DNA of 64,000 bases from Dermacentor variabilis. Lineage: Eukaryota; Arthropoda; Arachnida; Ixodida; Ixodidae. Of this stretch, positions 60,086 through 64,000 are shown in pieces. Both the position numbers and the translations under genes were made by a program. The notes beneath the pieces were generated by a model, which saw only the letters and a list, made by a program, of their open reading frames with translations, was not told where the DNA came from and made no database searches. The DNA is taken from positions 66,777,639 to 66,841,638 of the forward strand of contig NC_134577.1 in NCBI RefSeq assembly GCF_050947875.1. Reading direction: 5' to 3'. Each line of letters begins with the position of its first letter. Positions within the stretch are counted from its first letter, which is position 1.

Positions 60086-61778
60086 CAGGGTGTCTACCAA
60101 GTTGACATTTCCAAATTCCCTGAGTTTTCCAGGTTTTCCCTGAGTGCCATTGCAAATTTCCCTGAGTGATGCAGAACTACGTTTTATGTCAAGACGGGCT
60201 GAAACCATATCGCCCGGTGCTGTCACTCTCTAGTAAGCTATAGAAAAAAATTTTAGAAAGCGACTTAACCTAATTTGAATACTAAGGAGTAGTGTTTATG
60301 TTATTCAAAAAGAGAATAGAAGGGGGTTAGTAAAATGCACAGCAAATAAAATGTCTTCGAAAAAAATTGCAAATGGAGTCGGACATTCTCAAATATGAAT
60401 AAAAAGGATGTGGATATAAAAGCAAATATTTTCGAATATGAGCTATTTCTATCAACTGATAGCAAGCTCAGTGGTATGAGGCCCAAACTCTGTCACAATT
60501 GAGATTCTCTCTCAACAGCTCGTAAGTCAACCTCAACTGTCCTGACATACTCTCAGCCCGCGCACGACTCTTGAGTGTTGTGTTTCACTGCTTCAACGAG
60601 TTTATTTTCGTTTGGATGAGGGACACTTGCATCTCGGCATTAGCCAAAACTTAATTTTTTGAGCGCAAGCTCCTTCAAAACGGCGGCAGCAAGCTCCCTT
60701 TCCTGTTTATTCCTCAATGCGTAGGTCATTTCTGTTCTTGTTTTCCTTCCGCCACTCGTTCGCCCCAAAGACCATTTGAAGCATCTTGGTCAGTTGCACA
60801 GTCTACGGCCAATTTTTCGAACTCCCAAGGGCCAGTTGGAAAAAAAATAAATGCGTGTCATTTAGTGCCTTTAGGGGCTCAAACCGCCACAGGCACGTTC
60901 GAAAACGCTCTGAAGGCCTGTCGGTGCACATATCAGGCATATCGGTGCTCGTACTGTGACAGGAAATACCGGGTGCACGCGTGTATAATTAAGGAATACA
61001 TACTGCGTTCCGTGGCAATAGCCCCTTCCCACGCTCGTTATGCTTCACTGCAATACTTTTGCGTATTCTTCACAGAGTAACATTTCTGTACAAAGGCGAA
61101 GCTGACTTTCAGGAACCGGCATTATGCAACGCGCTATGTTTTCCAAGTTTCTAAGCCAATCGCGAGGACCACAAAGGCGGAGTCCGTGCCATTGCTGACA
61201 GCAGCTAATTCTTGCAATAAAAAACTCGGCATCCAACGGCAAGAAGCTTCATAGCGAACGTCAAAGCAGCTAGGCCTAGCGTTGCCGCAGTGGCGGCAAC
61301 GGCTGCCAGCGGATCTGCGTGCGAGAGTGCCGGTTCGAGGTGGCGAAGTAATCAAAATGGCAGCGGTGGTGCCTTTGATTATTGCCGTTTCGGACCTGCG
61401 GTCACGGCAAAACGTCCGGAAAATCAGACGGCAAAGAGTTCTTGCGTCGGAAATTTGACACTTTCTGATACGTTGACTCTATGGGGTACATGGCGGTGCC
61501 GCGAAGCCGTCCAAATTATCGGGAATCCGGAAAGTCGGTCGTTGACTGTACACTTGCAACTCCTCCAGCCAACGTCAGGGCGTCAAAGACGATTCATCAC
61601 GATTCCTGTCTGTTACTCGAGCCAGCATTACCGGACTTTCGACCCTGTCAATAAAATTGCCGCTAATTTTCCCTGATAGAGGCCCAAATTCCCTGAGTTT
61701 TCCCTGACTTTTTCCAGACTACTCAAAATCCCTGAGAATTCCCGGTTTTCGCGGTTTTCCTGGTTGGTAGACACACTG
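60086..61778. mobile_element. TIR element CAGGGTGTCTACCAA, flanked by CAAAT
   Basis: The left end is CAGGGTGTCTACCAA and the right end is the complement of TTGGTAGACACACTG, matching at 14 of 15 positions. Subterminal stretches CCCTGAGTTTTCCAGG and its mirror follow at both ends. CAAAT lies immediately outside both ends (60081-60085 and 61779-61783). The TGTCTACCAA ends and the Phe/Pro-less CCCTGAGTTTTCC subterminal repeats are hAT-like, but hAT makes 8-bp duplications, so the class is open. No transposase frame is seen. Confidence 0.65.
60799..61551. mobile_element. Decayed Tigger-like insertion inside the 60086-61778 element
   Basis: The right end (GGAAAGTCGGTCGTTGACTG) matches the right end of the Tigger at 58510-59598 over CGGTCGTTGACTGTA. 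A diverged counterpart, CAGTCTACGGCCAATTTTTC, lies at about 60799 in opposite orientation. The interior is GC-rich without a clear frame. Confidence 0.4.
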
Positions 61779-63292
61779 CAAATGCACGATTGCCCACCAC
61801 CATGAGAGATGCATCACCAGAGAGATGCACCACCACCGTGCATCTCTCCATGAGAGATGCACGGCAGCCTCGCACAGGTCTCTCCTGTTGCCCTACTATC
61901 CCTCAAAACACAAATGGGCTGCACCCAGAGCTCTGTGCCGCGCCACCCTCCAAAACACGAATGGACCTCTCCAACTGCACTGACAATGCTACCGGTGCTG
62001 CTCTCAGCTTGCTTGCTGGGCCCTCACAGTTGGTTCTTTATTCTATGGCCCTCATTCTGAGCAATTCTGCGAACGAATTAAATCACATGCGCTTGTCTTT
62101 GTTTGTTGCGTCGAACTCGTTCCTGGCCTTGTTGTTTCGCAGCCTCATTTGACTTGCTGCCAAAATGGAAGATGGCTGATCCGGCCACTGATCATCAGCA
62201 ATGCACGACGTTGCAAGTGAAAAGAAGGCACACTGCTATAGATTTGGAAATGAAGTGCTTCTAACCGTCGAGGCGATTGTCGCGAACATGCTTGCATTGG
62301 ATAGCGACAGTGATGGTCACGACAGCAGCGCTGACGCGGTAGGGCAGGCTGCCTCAACATTGTCCACGCGGTAGGTCCTGTAGATGATTCAGTCCCTCAT
62401 GGGCTTGTTTTCGTGAGGGACCTTCCACTTCACAACGTAGAGCACCTGGATGCCTTGGAAAAGGATTGGCAAGCTTCGTGTAAAGCAAGCATGGCTGACA
62501 GACATGCGGGTGTCTCGTGGAAGCCAGTGGGAAGTAGGTGGCGAGATGCTTGTGGCGATCACGACCCAGCGTTTCTTCTGGATTTTTTAAGCTGACATTC
62601 TGCCACGGCAACCTTTTCACATTCTTTAAAAGGTGCCTTTTGGGGGCCACCAAAGCGATGCCTCGGTGGAGCTCGTATGTCACTTGCCGCCCGTGACCTC
62701 TCTTTGCAGTTGTTAATGCAATGCAATGCATTCTTGAACGCCAAGAGCTGTGGCTTGTTAACAACATGTGATCGGAATGCGCAGGAAGCAGAGTTAAACA
62801 GTTAAACGAGTCAACACAATCAGAAGCGGGATGGCGGAAGGTGGTGGAGAGGAACTGGCCTCTCTGCCATTATAGTTTTCTTGAAACAGCTACGCCATCC
62901 TCCATTTGGATTTTTTTTTATGCAACTGAGTTATAACAATGGATTTTCGTGGCACTTCAATAATTTTATAAGTGGGTTTGACTGTATATGTATTGCAGTT
63001 CATTTTATTGAGATTTAACGGCATAATGAATGCACTTTAGCGTCAGATGCAACTTTATCTAAACGCTGTTGCATGGTGTTGCCCTGGTGCTTTCATGCCT
63101 CAGCTAGGAAGGCAGCACATTTGCTGTCTGAAGGCATGACAACACATGATGCAATTGACACAGGAGGATCAGCGATTGGCAATAATGCAACCTGTCCCGT
63201 AATGTTCCTTTCTCTCGAGCCCGAATCACTTCGGATCAAACTTACACACCCAATCTAGCAGCTTGTAACTGCGTGCAGCAGGAAGCACTCAC

Positions 63293-63478
63293 AGTGAAGT
63301 CCAGCCCCAGGTCGGCCACGTCACCCTTGTAGCTCTTGAGGAAGAAGAGGTTGCGGTAGACGAGCGGCTCAAGGGATGCCAAGTGGTGTAGGCCGAGGTC
63401 GCCACGCCCAGAAGCCACCAACTTGGCTAGGAAGAAGTGTGCCATCGGCAGCTCCACCAGCATTCCCTCATAGAGAGC
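63293..63478 (-). CDS. UBE3C: UBE3C-type HECT ubiquitin ligase, exon in HECT N-lobe
   Basis: This 62-codon exon lies between acceptor CACTGTACAG and donor TTCACT|GTGAGT, phase 0 on both sides. It encodes ALYEGMLVELPMAHFFLAKL, then HHLASLEPLVYRNLFFLKSY and DVADLGLDFT. These are hallmarks of the HECT N-lobe, which binds the E2; the order and wording follow UBE3C rather than UBE3A or UBE3B. UBE3C is a proteasome-associated E3 that extends ubiquitin chains. Upstream exons lie beyond the right edge. Confidence 0.9.
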
Positions 63479-64000
63479 CTGTACAGTGGAGCAGCGTCAT
63501 CAGTGTTGAAGAGTCTAATGCTGCTCAACTGCCCCTGTCCTAGGAAAACTGCACCCACACAGCTACTCCTAAAAACCTCCTAAGCTTCGTCACTACATTA
63601 CCGATTAACAATGTAGTTTCCCTTTGTCAACAGATAACGTGATATGGTGCATAGCAGCAATGGTGTTTTACTCCTGAGCAAGCGGTAACCAGACTGATTC
63701 TAACCCCCATACTCAGAAATGTACCTTAACTGGAACCCCATGCTTGACTTGATCTACATGATGCCTGTCGTGGACACACCAAAGGAACCGCAATGAGTGT
63801 CTTGGGATAGTTCACGCCTCGTGAATGTGCTCAAGACTTCTTGACTTTACACTTCTACTTTTCCAACTGCAAGTTATCGATTACATAAATTAGTTTTGCT
63901 GCAATACAGTTGTGTTAAGTGGTGAAGCATATTTGCCATGCAATGACGCAAGCAGAGAGTAGAAAGGGGCACTGTAACAGGTCCAGCATGCGTTTCTGAC
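63479..64000. other. UBE3C intron to the right edge
   Basis: This is sequence upstream of the exon at 63293-63478. No further exon or clear repeat is seen. Confidence 0.5.

Larger units (their letters stand above)
59848..62986. mobile_element. Outer Tigger-like element enclosing the nested stack
   Basis: The left end is ACCGTCGAACTCGGTTATAG and the right end is the complement of CTTATAAAATTATTG-like DNA ending GTGGGTTTGACTGTA. Both read as the (T)ACAGTCRAACYCRNTTATA style of Tigger ends with ATAACAATG subterminal repeats. Pairing is only partial. Frames between 62190 and 62760 are short and unrecognised. Confidence 0.4.

Overview
The window looks like nuclear DNA of a chelicerate, most likely a hard tick. 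Coding exons are sparse and intron-split, and the rest is dense in transposon debris. Several copies resemble the tRNA-derived tick SINE Ruka: an A/B-box head, a body ending in a GTAAAACCC-like stretch, and an AT-rich tail. The tick assignment rests on those repeats. Species cannot be told. There are no operons, ribosome-binding sites, CRISPR arrays or bacterial features.

Three host genes are supported by splice sites and reading phase. (1) A minus-strand gene of unknown function starts at 36824 and runs left to at least 8548. Four coding exons join in phase across introns of about 18.4, 3.4 and 5.9 kb, and the gene continues out of the window. (2) PNLDC1 (PARN-like exonuclease, the piRNA 3'-end trimmer family) is complete on the plus strand at 38072-42809. 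It has three exons, 523 codons, all DEDD-h catalytic residues and a C-terminal membrane anchor. (3) The last four coding exons of a UBE3C-type HECT ubiquitin ligase lie on the minus strand between 63478 and 52805, including the catalytic cysteine and the C-terminus. Genes 1 and 2 are head to head, with about 1.25 kb of GC-rich DNA between their start codons. Genes 2 and 3 converge.

Mobile DNA fills the rest. It includes a 5'-truncated RTE-clade LINE (16.3-18.0 kb) ending about 40 bp from a splice donor, LINE 3' ends with pentanucleotide tails (25.6 and 47.3 kb), and an endonuclease remnant inside PNLDC1 intron 1. There are several pogo/Tigger relatives (7.5-8.5, 44.5-46.2, 55.0-56.0 and 58.5-59.6 kb), a TIR element flanked by TAA (30.65-32.74 kb), and a nested stack of at least three elements inside a UBE3C intron (58.4-63.0 kb). 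Foldback MITEs, minisatellites and microsatellites complete the list.

No wholly new system could be shown. The best leads are the unidentified minus-strand gene, its possible shared promoter with PNLDC1, the nested transposon stack with clear TIRs and target duplications, and a 29-bp GC-only perfect hairpin at 9391-9463. All assignments are from reading alone; no search or alignment was run.
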